From contig NZ_KB235896.1 in the NCBI RefSeq assembly GCF_000332135.1, positions 1,685,403 through 1,749,402 on the forward strand: a DNA stretch of 64,000 nucleotides, in the 5' to 3' direction. The notes beneath the pieces are model-generated. The model was not told the origin of the DNA. It was given only the letters and a program-made list of their open reading frames with translations, and made no database searches. Of this stretch, positions 8,764 to 18,713 are shown one piece after another; position 1 is the stretch's first letter, and every line of letters begins with the position of its first letter. Both the position numbers and the translations under genes were made by a program. The DNA comes from Anabaena sp. PCC 7108 (GTDB lineage: Bacteria; Cyanobacteriota; Cyanobacteriia; Cyanobacteriales; Nostocaceae).

Positions 8764-11211
8764 TTAAACCAAGACAAACTGGTTAGTATCAGTCAAATTC
8801 AAACTGCTGGATTGAATACCATTGAGAACAGCTAGAGTTTGATTGTTGAAAACAATTGCGGTATCCGTACCAACTTGATTTAACTGGAGTGTAGATGTGG
8901 TGATGCCTAAACTGGCCGCACCGTTAATACCAATGACATCAATACCAACCTGAAAGTCAACAATGGTATTAGAAGTGTTTGCTAGTTCAGCATTGACAAT
9001 CCAAAATTGGTCATTACCAACACCACCAGAAAGCAAGTTACCACCACCTTCTTGAACATAGAATTGGTCATTACCATCACCACCCAAGGCGCGATCATTG
9101 CTACCTAACCAAAAAGTGTCATTACCAACACCACCAGACATCCGGTTGCCACCATTGCCATCAGTAGCATCAAAGGTATCATTGCCATTACTACCAAAAA
9201 CGCGATCTGCTTGCAGCAGCGCTTCGCTATCGCTTTGGCTGACATAGATAATATCGTTGCCACTACCAAGGTTAATGCGGTTATTTCGTGCTTGAGCAGA
9301 AGTATTTAGGTCTACTTCATCTTCACCAGCACCAGTAAAGACAATATTGTTTTGACCATCGAAATTACTACCAGGAGTAGCAATTAATTTATCATCTCCT
9401 GGAGTTCCTGTCACAAGAACAGGTGGAAGAGCAGCATCAAGACTAAAGCTGAGAATTGAGCGCACAGGGTTATCAGCAGAAGGTTCTGGGAAGGAATTGA
9501 TTGGATAGGAATTCACCCCCTGCACATTCACATTCAAAGTTTTGCCATCAGCAGAAATATCAAAAACGGTGTAATTGAAAGTATCGGGAGAATAGAAATC
9601 AATTGGTTGTCTGAGAGTGTCAGCATTAAGATCACCTTCCCGCACCACATTTTTCAATCCTGGGAAATTAGGATCTAAACCAACTGGGTTGACATTCGCG
9701 GCAATTTGATCTGCTGCCAGTTGATCAGCTAAAGATTTGATATTCTCAAAACTGTGGTCAGTAATTTCATCAGGACCAGTTGCACCTATGGGACTATCCA
9801 CAATCGCTAAGGCATTAGGTAGAATTCTAATACTGTTGGGATCATTGATATTATCTAAATAAGTTAATTCATTCACCCGATTTTGGTGATCATCAGTGGC
9901 TAAAAAGACCACATTTTTAATGCCATTGTCAGCAATAAACTTGAGTAAATCATTGCGTTCTGCTCTATAGCCACCAATCCATGACTTACCACTATCTTCA
10001 CCAGAACCAATTGCCCCAATTTGATCAATAGGATCAGATACAGCGACAAATTTCCAAACCGTGCCGTTATTTTGGGCATCCAACAGAGTTTGTTTTAACC
10101 AAGCTAGTTGAGTAACTCCTAACAAAGTGCGATCAGGATTATCGGCGCGAGATCCAGTATCTTCTGCTCCATCAGCAGTCTTCAAGCGCACATCACGGTA
10201 AGAACGAGTATCTGTGTTTATATAAACAAGATTCTTACCCCACTCTTGGGCAAAGAAAAGTTGTTGAGTGCCATCGGTACGAGGATCATTAGGCGCGGAA
10301 ATGATTTGTTCTCGAATTGGCTGATAATCAGAATAAGCCTGTACGAGAGTTTGAAATCCCACGGTATCGTTAATAAACGTACCTGTTGTATTTACATCAT
10401 CGGCGGTATTACTGGAACCATTTCCAGAAGCGGGAGCTAAAGCACTAGGCGCACCACCATTCATCAATTGTTTATTGCCTAGCTCATGGTTATCTAGGAG
10501 AGTATAGTTACCTTGAGAAGCAAACATTGTGGCCAAACTAGAAAATCCACCTTCGGATACTGGCTGGATGTTTTCTAGATATTTGCGGTGGTAATCATCT
10601 AAAGCCTGGGTAGGGTCAGTAACAGGATTTGCAGCAGCAGGAGATCCAGTGCTGGCACTTTCGTAAATAGTGTCTCCCAAAAACCCAAAGAAGTCTAAAT
10701 TGAGGCTGCTAAAGTTTTCGGTAGAAACATAAGGACGCATTTTCCCATCAGCGTCACCACTAAAACCAAAGCGGACAGCAACACTAGCATCGGCATCTGG
10801 GGCGGTTTTGAAAGTACCCACAGGACTGATATCACCTGTTTCACTGACAAAACGATAGTAGTATTGAGTGCCACTTTGTAAAGCTGTAGCATCTATTTTG
10901 ATTGTGCCATCGTGATCAAGTCCGTCAGTTCTGGCGGAAACGTTGTAGGAATAAGCGACTGTCCCAAAGTTAGCATCAGTGGAAACTTGGGCAATTAGGG
11001 CTACATTCTCACTTTCCTGGGTATCAGGATCAAAGGTACGAGTCCAGAGAATTGCATCATTGGTAGTTGCATCACCCGCAGCCACCGCAGAAAAGTCCAC
11101 GGGTTCATTAATAATCATCCCTGGTGAACCGATTTCATTGCCATCATTAGCGGCAACAAAACCACCATTAACACCGATCGCACTTAGTTTGGAAATATCA
11201 GTGTTATTCAA
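8764..11211 (-). CDS. phoD: PhoD-like alkaline phosphatase with C-terminal RTX-type repeats
   Basis: An N-terminal PhoD_N-type beta domain (about residues 35-135, VDFSAVAAGDATTNDAILWT) is followed by a metallophosphatase domain (about 145-590) with the metal ligands in FLGDTIYE, TLLDNHELGN and LATDDHQNRV. The last 200 residues carry Gly/Asn/Asp-rich calcium-binding repeats (GNDTF, GVGNDTFWLG, GGDGNDQFYV), as in type I-secreted proteins. Without an N-terminal signal peptide, export by a type I system is the inference. It would release phosphate from extracellular esters. The start is uncertain: TTG at 11211 is used, and the frame stays open upstream (VSLSPFSSFNNAAA) with no ATG. Confidence 0.85.
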   Translation of the reverse strand: MNNTDISKLSAIGVNGGFVAANDGNEIGSPGMIINEPVDFSAVAAGDATTNDAILWTRTFDPDTQESENVALIAQVSTDANFGTVAYSYNVSARTDGLDHDGTIKIDATALQSGTQYYYRFVSETGDISPVGTFKTAPDADASVAVRFGFSGDADGKMRPYVSTENFSSLNLDFFGFLGDTIYESASTGSPAAANPVTDPTQALDDYHRKYLENIQPVSEGGFSSLATMFASQGNYTLLDNHELGNKQLMNGGAPSALAPASGNGSSNTADDVNTTGTFINDTVGFQTLVQAYSDYQPIREQIISAPNDPRTDGTQQLFFAQEWGKNLVYINTDTRSYRDVRLKTADGAEDTGSRADNPDRTLLGVTQLAWLKQTLLDAQNNGTVWKFVAVSDPIDQIGAIGSGEDSGKSWIGGYRAERNDLLKFIADNGIKNVVFLATDDHQNRVNELTYLDNINDPNSIRILPNALAIVDSPIGATGPDEITDHSFENIKSLADQLAADQIAANVNPVGLDPNFPGLKNVVREGDLNADTLRQPIDFYSPDTFNYTVFDISADGKTLNVNVQGVNSYPINSFPEPSADNPVRSILSFSLDAALPPVLVTGTPGDDKLIATPGSNFDGQNNIVFTGAGEDEVDLNTSAQARNNRINLGSGNDIIYVSQSDSEALLQADRVFGSNGNDTFDATDGNGGNRMSGGVGNDTFWLGSNDRALGGDGNDQFYVQEGGGNLLSGGVGNDQFWIVNAELANTSNTIVDFQVGIDVIGINGAASLGITTSTLQLNQVGTDTAIVFNNQTLAVLNGIQSSSLNLTDTNQFVLV

Positions 11212-11515
11212 TGCCGCCGCATTGTTGAAGGAAGAGAAAGGACTAAGGGATACTTTCCTTAACCCAACCTAAATAATTCTATTTTTTGAGCTTAACCGAC
11301 AAGTATTGAGTCCTAGAGGAATTGATCAGAGATCCCTTTTTAATCGGAAATAAATGCTGAAAAGCTTCCCCATTTCAAGGTTTTCAAGATTTGGGTATTT
11401 ATATGAATTACAGCTTCAAATAGCCAGAAAATATTTGCTTTCTTGACTACATAATCGCTCTTCTAGCATTTATTTTCGCACTTGCAAGGATCTCGAATCA
11501 ATGCCAAAATAAATC
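11212..11515. other. Gap between the PhoD-like gene and putA
   Basis: These 304 bases lie between two minus-strand genes. A fragment of the GTAGGTTGGG-type repeat (CTTAACCCAACCTA, 11260-11273) lies near the PhoD-like start. I see no gene and no clear terminator for putA. Confidence 0.4.
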
Positions 11516-14491
11516 TTACTCTGCACCCTCAATAGGTGCAAAACCTTGACGTTGGATGTTTTCTGTAATTGTCCTTGGTTCTAGGAATTGCAGTAAATAA
11601 TCTGGTCCTCCTGCTTTTGAACCCACACCAGAAAGTTTAAAACCACCAAAGGGTTGACGGGAGACAATTGCCCCGGTTATATTCCGGTTAATGTATAAAT
11701 TCCCAACTTCAAATTCTGCTTGCGCTTGTTCAATATGGGAAGGTGTACGAGAATAAAGTCCACCAGTTAAAGCGTAATTTGTGCCGTTAGCAACTTCTAA
11801 AGCTTCTGAAAAATCCTTGACTCTAATTACTGCTAACACGGGACCAAAGATTTCTTGTTGTGCAATTATTCCATTTGCAGGTACTTCGGAAAAAATTACA
11901 GGACCGATAAAATAACCTTGAGTTGGTGCGGGTAATTCTAACGCAACTTTTGCTTCTTCTTTGCCTTTTTGAATATACTCCAAAATGCGTGATTGCGAAT
12001 TAGCATCAATTACCGGACCGACTTGGGTACTGGGTAATTCCGTTTCCCCAATATTCAAAGATTTTGTTGCTTCTACCAATCTTTCCACAAAAGCATCATA
12101 AATTGGTTCGAGAACGATTACCCGTGAACAAGCAGAACATTTTTGTCCACTATAACCAAAAGCAGATTGGACAACGCCGACAACAGCCTGGTCTAAATCA
12201 GCACTTTCATCAACAATGATCCCATTCTTACCTCCCATTTCCGCAATTACTTTCTTGAGATGTTTTTGACCTGGTTTCAAGATTGCTGCTTCTGCGTAAA
12301 TTCTACACCCTACTTCTTGAGAACCAGTAAAAGCAATGACGTGAGTATCAGGATGATTGACCAAATAAGCGCCGACTTGCGAACCCTTACCAGGAACGTA
12401 TTGAAAAACACCTTTTGGTATTCCTGCTTCTATTAAAATTTCTGTAAATTTAGCAGTAATGACAGAAGAAGTTTCCGCAGGTTTGAGTAAAGTACAATTT
12501 CCCGAAACCAAAGCAGCAACAGTCATTCCGCAAGCAATAGCCAAAGGAAAATTCCAGGGAGAAATGACAACAGCGATTCCTTTCGGCTGGTAAATATAAC
12601 GATTGGTTTCCCCAACAACGTCATAAATTACACCTTTATCCAACCGTTCCATTTCTTCAGCGTAATAAAGACAAAAATCAATCGCTTCCGAAACTTCCGC
12701 GTCAGCTTCTTTAACAGGTTTACCAACTTCTAAAACTATCCAAGCTGAAAGTTCGGCGCGTCGTTCCTCCATCAACTTAGCAGCTTGACGCAAAATATCA
12801 GCACGTTGTTTAACTGGTGTTTTCTTCCAAGCGGGGAAAGCAGCTTTAGCAAATTTCATTGCTTCCTCAGCTTGTTCAATATTTAGAAGTCCGATTTTAC
12901 CAACAACTTCACTAAAATTAGAAGGATTAAGAGAATCAACAAAAGTTGTAGTATTCACATATTCCCCATTCAGCAAAGGTAGATAGGTTTTACCAAGTTG
13001 TTGACGGACATTTTTAAAAGCTTGATTTGATTTTTTTCGTTTCTCCTCTTCCGCAAAATCTGTATCTGCTACTCCTAAGAACCCACCCTCAGTCCCCGCA
13101 AATGAAGGGGAAGTTGGAACTGAAATTGGGGGTGCTAGTAATTCTTCAACGGGACGATTTTCTAGATTTTGGCGTAAAAAAGAACTATTTGCGGTGTTTT
13201 CTAATAAACGTCGAATTAAATAAGCCATTCCGGGAAGAAGTTCACCGTAGGGACAATAAACCCGGACACGATAACCTTTATCTACTAAGGCTTTGGCTAT
13301 TTTATCACCCATGCCGTAGAGGACTTGCATTTCAAACCGACGACGGGGGACATTGAGACTTTCAGCTATAGCGATCGCACGAGATTGCGATCGCACGTTA
13401 TGACTACCTATGGCAGAATAGACATACTGATGATTTTCTAACAATATCTGCGTAATGGTTTCAAAATTGGCATCGGTGGCGACTTTATTATTATAAACTG
13501 GTTGTGGCCAATGCTTTTGGGCAGCTTTAATAGTTTCTTGATCCCAATACGCACCCTTAACTAAACGAATTGTCAGAGGATAACCCCGTTGTTTTAACCA
13601 AGCAATGATATCTTTAGCGTCTTGTTCACTGTCACGCAGATATGCTTGTATTGTCATTCCAATATCTGTGCGTTGACGGAATTCTTCTTCTAATAACAGC
13701 TTTTTGAGAATATTGAAAGTAATATCTTTGTAGGCGTATTGTTCCATATCAAAATGGACTGCTGCTCCCAATTCTTGCGCCCGACGTAGTAAAATTCTAA
13801 TGCGATCGCTAACTCGTTGTTCACTACCTTCAGCATCCAAAGGATCAAACTGGGAATAAAATGCAGTTAACTTGACAGAAACCTGGACTTTCGGGATATT
13901 TTCGCCGTCAGCTTCATCAATAGCCGGAATTTTTCCCCAATTTTTTGATGCTTCCACCAATTGCTGCATCAATTCCAAGTATCTTTCTAAATAAGATTGA
14001 GCTTCTATTTCCGTAATTACCGCTTCACCGAGTAAGTCAATGGTGAAAGCCATTTTGTCTTTTCGCAGTCTCTCAACAGTTTTGATGACTTGCTTAATAT
14101 TTTCCCCAGAAATATACTTATGTGCTAAAGTTTCTACAGCAGTTCCCACAGTTGTAGCTGCTACCTGTGCGGGCATAGAATCAGGGTTAGCAAAGTTTAA
14201 AATGCTTTTTAAAGCTGCGGGTAATTCTACGGACTCATCTCCCAAATATTCTTGCATATGGGAGGCAATTTCTGATTTACTATGTAAAGCAGGTAAAGTG
14301 TCAATAAACCGAAATAATTGGACACGTAAGCCAGGATTACTCATAGCCCAAGCGAGTAATTTATCATCCCAGCGCATTTGATCCCGTAAAGCCGACAAAA
14401 ATGAGCGATTTTCCCCAGTAGCAGCGAGAACCTGTTTAGCAATTTCTTGGGTCTTCGCTTCGTAAGTGCTGTTTTGTACTTGTAATACCAT
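11516..14491 (-). CDS. putA: Bifunctional proline dehydrogenase / L-glutamate gamma-semialdehyde dehydrogenase
   Basis: This 991-residue enzyme oxidises proline to glutamate in two steps. The FAD-dependent proline dehydrogenase barrel covers about residues 150-450 (VSVKLTAFYSQFDPLDAEGS, TIRLVKGAYWDQE, YCPYGELLPGMAYLIRRLLE). The NAD-dependent aldehyde dehydrogenase covers about 515-975 (ISPWNFPLAIACG, AFTGSQEVG, catalytic Cys in GYSGQKCSACSR, EIFGPVLAV). The DNA-binding domain of some enterobacterial PutA proteins is absent. The linker near bases 13080-13130 encodes a Pro/Ser/Gly-rich stretch (PTSPSFAGTEGGFLGV) that looks like an inserted palindromic repeat. The gene is transcribed alone. Confidence 0.95.
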   Translation of the reverse strand: MVLQVQNSTYEAKTQEIAKQVLAATGENRSFLSALRDQMRWDDKLLAWAMSNPGLRVQLFRFIDTLPALHSKSEIASHMQEYLGDESVELPAALKSILNFANPDSMPAQVAATTVGTAVETLAHKYISGENIKQVIKTVERLRKDKMAFTIDLLGEAVITEIEAQSYLERYLELMQQLVEASKNWGKIPAIDEADGENIPKVQVSVKLTAFYSQFDPLDAEGSEQRVSDRIRILLRRAQELGAAVHFDMEQYAYKDITFNILKKLLLEEEFRQRTDIGMTIQAYLRDSEQDAKDIIAWLKQRGYPLTIRLVKGAYWDQETIKAAQKHWPQPVYNNKVATDANFETITQILLENHQYVYSAIGSHNVRSQSRAIAIAESLNVPRRRFEMQVLYGMGDKIAKALVDKGYRVRVYCPYGELLPGMAYLIRRLLENTANSSFLRQNLENRPVEELLAPPISVPTSPSFAGTEGGFLGVADTDFAEEEKRKKSNQAFKNVRQQLGKTYLPLLNGEYVNTTTFVDSLNPSNFSEVVGKIGLLNIEQAEEAMKFAKAAFPAWKKTPVKQRADILRQAAKLMEERRAELSAWIVLEVGKPVKEADAEVSEAIDFCLYYAEEMERLDKGVIYDVVGETNRYIYQPKGIAVVISPWNFPLAIACGMTVAALVSGNCTLLKPAETSSVITAKFTEILIEAGIPKGVFQYVPGKGSQVGAYLVNHPDTHVIAFTGSQEVGCRIYAEAAILKPGQKHLKKVIAEMGGKNGIIVDESADLDQAVVGVVQSAFGYSGQKCSACSRVIVLEPIYDAFVERLVEATKSLNIGETELPSTQVGPVIDANSQSRILEYIQKGKEEAKVALELPAPTQGYFIGPVIFSEVPANGIIAQQEIFGPVLAVIRVKDFSEALEVANGTNYALTGGLYSRTPSHIEQAQAEFEVGNLYINRNITGAIVSRQPFGGFKLSGVGSKAGGPDYLLQFLEPRTITENIQRQGFAPIEGAE

Positions 14492-14636
14492 AAATTTGTG
14501 AGTAGTTAGTTATCAGTCGTCAGTTCCCAAACGACATTTTTTTGAAGTAATGTTGAATGATGGTGTAAAAATAGATTACGGTGTTATTTCTAACTTAGTT
14601 AACGCCATTTTGTAAACTTTCCTAGTAGTTTTAAAT

Positions 14637-15659
14637 GTGGTTGTATTGAATATCTGGAAAAACTGGGCTTTAGTATCTTTGGGGTTAGGTATAATTTGCT
14701 TGGGAGGTTGTACAAAAAAGCCTACAAATGCACAATTAGAAGTATGGCGTAAAGAAGCAAGCGATCGCAATGCGGAAATTCTAGCAGATAAAGCCAAAAA
14801 GAACCCGCAGCGTCAGTGGAATTTAGTTATTCAAGGTGAGACAGCAAATAGTAAATCCGAAACCTTAAGTTGGCCGGAGTTGCTTAAGTTAGCTACAACC
14901 AATATTAATACCATTGATGCAAATAACATTGTTAACCCAAATCAAATATTTAAATTTCAAGGAATATCTCTATCTACACTGCTAAAAAACTTTGGTATTC
15001 CAGCAGGAGTGACAGAAGTAACTTTTTTGTGCTACGACGCTTATCATGTCACCGTAAACATAGAAGACTTACTTACTTACCCAATAATTTTAGCACTGGC
15101 AAAAGATGACAAACCAATTCAACGTGTCCAAGGTGGTCCCATTTATTTGGTTTTTCCCTACACTAAGTATCCTCAAATCAAACAAAAGTACAATGAAGGA
15201 TATTGGGCATTCTATGTTACTCATGTTATATTTGGAACTGAAAAAGCATTAGTACGCGTAGGTAATAGTCAACTCAATTTAGCTGATTTTGATAAATTAC
15301 CACAAATTACTCTGAACCAAAATGTTGGTTATCGCGTCTGGTGGCCTAGTAGCAAAGTTAAACTACATGGTGTCAGAATACGGGATGTACTTTCTCTAGC
15401 TGGAATACAACCTCAAAGTTCTGTAGTTGTAACTGGGAAACCAGAGATTTACCGTAAAAGTTCTGACGCAATGAAATTAACATCCAAGGATATAAATGAC
15501 TGTAATATCATTTTAGCAACTAGGTGGGGTGAAGATAAACAACCGATTTTAGCAAAAATGGGTGGCCCTGTGACTCTGGCTTTTGGTGATGATTGTCCAA
15601 GCAAAACTAAAAATCAACCCTGGGTAACTTTTGTAGAAGAGTTAACTCCACAACCATGA
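14637..15659 (+). CDS. Lipoprotein with tandem molybdopterin-oxidoreductase-like (SUOX-fold) domains
   Basis: This 340-residue protein has a lipobox (LGIICLGGC, Cys near residue 25), so it should be lipid-anchored outside the cytoplasmic membrane. It then has two similar domains of the sulfite-oxidase molybdopterin-binding type: residues about 60-195 (FLCYDAYHVTVNIEDLL, QGGPIYLVFPY) and about 200-335 (WWPSSKVKLHGVRIRDVL, MGGPVTLAFGDD). The heme and dimerisation parts of true sulfite oxidases are missing, and the cofactor-binding site looks degenerate, so a binding or sensing role is more likely than catalysis. It starts at GTG 14637 (TTG 14646 possible) and overlaps the downstream adenylate cyclase by four bases, implying translational coupling. 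Confidence 0.7.
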   Translation: MVVLNIWKNWALVSLGLGIICLGGCTKKPTNAQLEVWRKEASDRNAEILADKAKKNPQRQWNLVIQGETANSKSETLSWPELLKLATTNINTIDANNIVNPNQIFKFQGISLSTLLKNFGIPAGVTEVTFLCYDAYHVTVNIEDLLTYPIILALAKDDKPIQRVQGGPIYLVFPYTKYPQIKQKYNEGYWAFYVTHVIFGTEKALVRVGNSQLNLADFDKLPQITLNQNVGYRVWWPSSKVKLHGVRIRDVLSLAGIQPQSSVVVTGKPEIYRKSSDAMKLTSKDINDCNIILATRWGEDKQPILAKMGGPVTLAFGDDCPSKTKNQPWVTFVEELTPQP

Positions 15660-17116
15660 AAATGTTTACTTTTTGTTCTATTCGCACTCAAATCATGGCT
15701 TCTACCACCTTGCTGATTCTTGGTTTGATTGGTGCGATAGTTGCGGTTTGGGTAAAAAGTGAAAATACCCTCTACCGTCAAGAAAAGTTGAATGATGCTA
15801 AAAGTATTTCTAACATTCTCAGTTATACATATTCTAACGAATTATCAGAAGAAAATTGGAGTCAAATCCGCTTAAATATAGATTTGATCTTGCGAGAAAA
15901 TGAAGATTTTGTTTATATACTCGTCTCCGATAACCGTCAAGACAATCAAATTGCTGCTACTTCTCCTAACGAATATCAAAATCAATATATTCCTGATATT
16001 GTACCCTTAGATGTCACTAATATAGCCTTAAACTCCTCAACAAAGACTCGTGTAACACCAACATTTATCCTCAAAGATATTTATTTTGCAGGTCAGTTGC
16101 GGGCTAAACGTGGTGAACCAATAATTGAAGTGGCTTCAGATATTCGCACACTAGCTGGTAAAAAACTAGGCGTTTTACGAATAGGCCTATCTCTAAAAAA
16201 GGTAGATCGTGCTGTTACTAATGCAGTCAATCAGGCTTTGATAGTTGGTTCTATAGGACTCGGTGTCGGTTGGTTATGTGCCTACATCCTCGCACGACAG
16301 TTAAGTGATCCTGTCCGACGTTTGCAGTCCAGTGTAGCCCAAATTGCTGGGGGTGATTTACAACATCGTGCAGATATTAATAATCGTATAAATGAAATTA
16401 GTGCATTGGCGAATTCTTTTAATGAAATGTCCGAAACATTGCAAATATCCTTTAGTAAATTACAAAAAACTCTAGACTCATTTGAGAAATTTGTACCAGA
16501 TAAATTTGTCTCTGTCATTGCCCCCCAGGGCATAGAAAATATTCAAGTCGGTATGGCTTCAACACGAAGAATGACAATTTTATTTTGTGATATTCGAGGT
16601 TATACTTCTATGTCTGAAGCAATGGCACCTATAGAAATATTTGTCTTTTTGAATGATTATTTAGCTTGTATGGGAAAAGCCATAGATCAAGCAGGGGGAT
16701 TTATTGATAAATATATAGGTGACGCTATTATGGCATTATTTGATGACGATGCTACAGACTGCGCCCTCAAGGCAGCAATTTTAATGCAACAGGCTTTAGA
16801 TAAGTTTAATTATGAAAGATTGCAAAAAGGATTGCCAATCATTGCGACAGGAATTGGTATTCATCGCGGTACAGTAGTCATGGGTACAGTTGGTTTTACC
16901 TCCCGCATTGATTCTACAGTTATTGGTGACGCAGTTAACGTTGCTTCTCGCATTGAGGGATTAACAAAGCAATATAATTGCAACATTTTAATTACAGAAT
17001 CAGTAGTCAATAGTTTACTTAATCCAGAATTATTTTCTCTGAGACTTGTAGATGCATCAGTGAAAGTCAAAGGCAAAGATACAGCAATATCTATCTATGA
17101 ACTACAAGTTAGTTGA
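15656..17116 (+). CDS. Membrane-bound class III adenylate cyclase with HAMP domain
   Basis: This 486-residue receptor-type cyclase makes cAMP from ATP. It has a first membrane helix (about 14-33), a periplasmic sensor domain (about 34-190), a second helix (about 191-213), HAMP (about 214-270) and a class III cyclase domain (300-480). The catalytic residues are present: metal Asp312 (LFCDIRGY) and Asp356 (KYIGDAIMALF), transition-state Asn428 and Arg432 (GDAVNVASR). The substrate-selecting pair is Lys352 and, seven residues before Asn428, Thr421. This Lys/Thr pair marks class IIIb adenylate cyclases. The ATG lies inside the TGA of the preceding lipoprotein gene, so the two are co-translated and the lipoprotein may be the external input. 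Confidence 0.9.
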   Translation: MKMFTFCSIRTQIMASTTLLILGLIGAIVAVWVKSENTLYRQEKLNDAKSISNILSYTYSNELSEENWSQIRLNIDLILRENEDFVYILVSDNRQDNQIAATSPNEYQNQYIPDIVPLDVTNIALNSSTKTRVTPTFILKDIYFAGQLRAKRGEPIIEVASDIRTLAGKKLGVLRIGLSLKKVDRAVTNAVNQALIVGSIGLGVGWLCAYILARQLSDPVRRLQSSVAQIAGGDLQHRADINNRINEISALANSFNEMSETLQISFSKLQKTLDSFEKFVPDKFVSVIAPQGIENIQVGMASTRRMTILFCDIRGYTSMSEAMAPIEIFVFLNDYLACMGKAIDQAGGFIDKYIGDAIMALFDDDATDCALKAAILMQQALDKFNYERLQKGLPIIATGIGIHRGTVVMGTVGFTSRIDSTVIGDAVNVASRIEGLTKQYNCNILITESVVNSLLNPELFSLRLVDASVKVKGKDTAISIYELQVS

Positions 17117-17199
17117 TACTCACTATTAAAACTTTAAACTTTAAACTTTAAAATTCCATATTTTGTAAATTCAAGGGCTGTTAGATCATAGTTTTTTAT

Positions 17200-18546
17200 T
17201 CAAATATTACATTTGAGAACTCGTATTATTAAATAGTAAAAGCGCTTCTCTACCCCATCTAACAAAAACCATCCATACCTTCCCCACCAAGAATCAAACC
17301 AAAAAATTCCACTAGGCAGATGGGCTTCTGGTGCTGTGATATCAAATATAAAATCGTCGTAGTACATCCATTTATTGTCTTTTCGCCAACCAACTTTATC
17401 ACCAACAGCATCCCAAACTTCTCGGCGAAATTTTTTATTTCCTCGGAGACTTTGATAAGTACGTCTTTGCACAGAAAAACCAAAATGGCCATGACTATGC
17501 GTTACCCATAATTGATCAATAGTGCGGATATCTTGACAAGGAAAATTAGCAATATCTTTTTCACTCAACCAACCCTCATTTTCTTTTTTTGCTACCGCTA
17601 AAATAACTCGTGTTGTTTCTTCATCAGCTTCTTTCCACCTTTTTTCTGCAAGTAAATCACGTAGTCGCGTGTAGTCCATCCCAACTGCGGAAATTAGTTT
17701 TTTGTGTGCTTGTCCAGAGGGTAGAATATTAGCCAGACCTAGTAACTCTCGAAACTCAAATACTGACTGGGGACGATTTTGAGGTTCTAATGTCATACCT
17801 ACAAGAATAGCATCATTGATGCGATCGCTAATTTGTGGGTTCAATTGCTTTGGAGCTAAAAAAGTAGTATCTTCATTCCTATATTCAGCTGGCATAGGTA
17901 CTTCTTTTGTCAATAAAGTATATAAAGTAGCCGCTAAACCATAAACATCTGTATACGCACCAAAATTACCTCTTTTTTTATACTGTTCAATAGGCGCATA
18001 ACCATCAGTTTTCTCATTCGTCATACTTCTGACTTGTCCGATTGTATATTCTCTTGCTAAACCAAAATCTATTAAAACTACTTCTGATTTACCCCGACGT
18101 AAAATAATATTACTAGGCTTAATATCTCGATGTAAAAATCCTTGGTGGTGAATATATTCTAAAGCTTGTCCAATTTGATCAATATATAGTAGTGCTTCTT
18201 CCTCTGATAAAGCCCCATTCTTTTCCAGATATTTAGCTAAATCTTCCCCATCAATATATTCCATGACTATGCACCAAAGTCCATCTTCTTGTATGACTTC
18301 ATAGACTTTGACAATATGGGGATGACTGCACCTCGCTAACCGCACTGCTTCATTAACAAACTTCACCTGTTGCTGTTGAAAATCTTCTTTATTTTGTTGA
18401 ATATAATTGAGAGTTTTAATCACAAATAATTTACCTGTATCCCTTTCTCGGACGCTATAAGTAACACCAAATCCTCCGCTACCCAGCATTTTTTGGACAA
18501 TGAATTTACCATGATTCAGATATTGATTGAGTTGCCAAAGTTTCAT
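17200..18546 (-). CDS. Serine/threonine protein kinase fused to GUN4 domain
   Basis: The N-terminal Hanks-type kinase domain (about 13-270) has all key residues: glycine loop LGSGGFGVTY (21-30), Lys44, HRDIKPSN (139-146) and DFG (160-162). The C-terminal 150 residues form a GUN4-type domain (YTRLRDLLAEKRWKEADEET, IDQLWVTHSHGHFGFSVQ). In chlorophyll synthesis GUN4 binds porphyrins and stimulates Mg-chelatase; here the fusion suggests a kinase that responds to a tetrapyrrole or bilin, which is inference. There is no transmembrane segment, so it is cytoplasmic. A second kinase-GUN4 protein lies at 33145-34671. The gene converges on the adenylate cyclase gene. Confidence 0.9.
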   Translation of the reverse strand: MKLWQLNQYLNHGKFIVQKMLGSGGFGVTYSVRERDTGKLFVIKTLNYIQQNKEDFQQQQVKFVNEAVRLARCSHPHIVKVYEVIQEDGLWCIVMEYIDGEDLAKYLEKNGALSEEEALLYIDQIGQALEYIHHQGFLHRDIKPSNIILRRGKSEVVLIDFGLAREYTIGQVRSMTNEKTDGYAPIEQYKKRGNFGAYTDVYGLAATLYTLLTKEVPMPAEYRNEDTTFLAPKQLNPQISDRINDAILVGMTLEPQNRPQSVFEFRELLGLANILPSGQAHKKLISAVGMDYTRLRDLLAEKRWKEADEETTRVILAVAKKENEGWLSEKDIANFPCQDIRTIDQLWVTHSHGHFGFSVQRRTYQSLRGNKKFRREVWDAVGDKVGWRKDNKWMYYDDFIFDITAPEAHLPSGIFWFDSWWGRYGWFLLDGVEKRFYYLIIRVLKCNI

Positions 18547-18713
18547 TGATTTGTTCTTGACAATATAGATATGTTGAATATGTTTGAGAATTTTTATAAA
18601 AAATAATTCACCTTGAGACTGTTATTTGTAACTATTGATGATAACAAAACTACTAGGCACTAGTATTTTACTAGACATGATATTACACCTGACTCCTGAA
18701 TTATCCTGTAATT

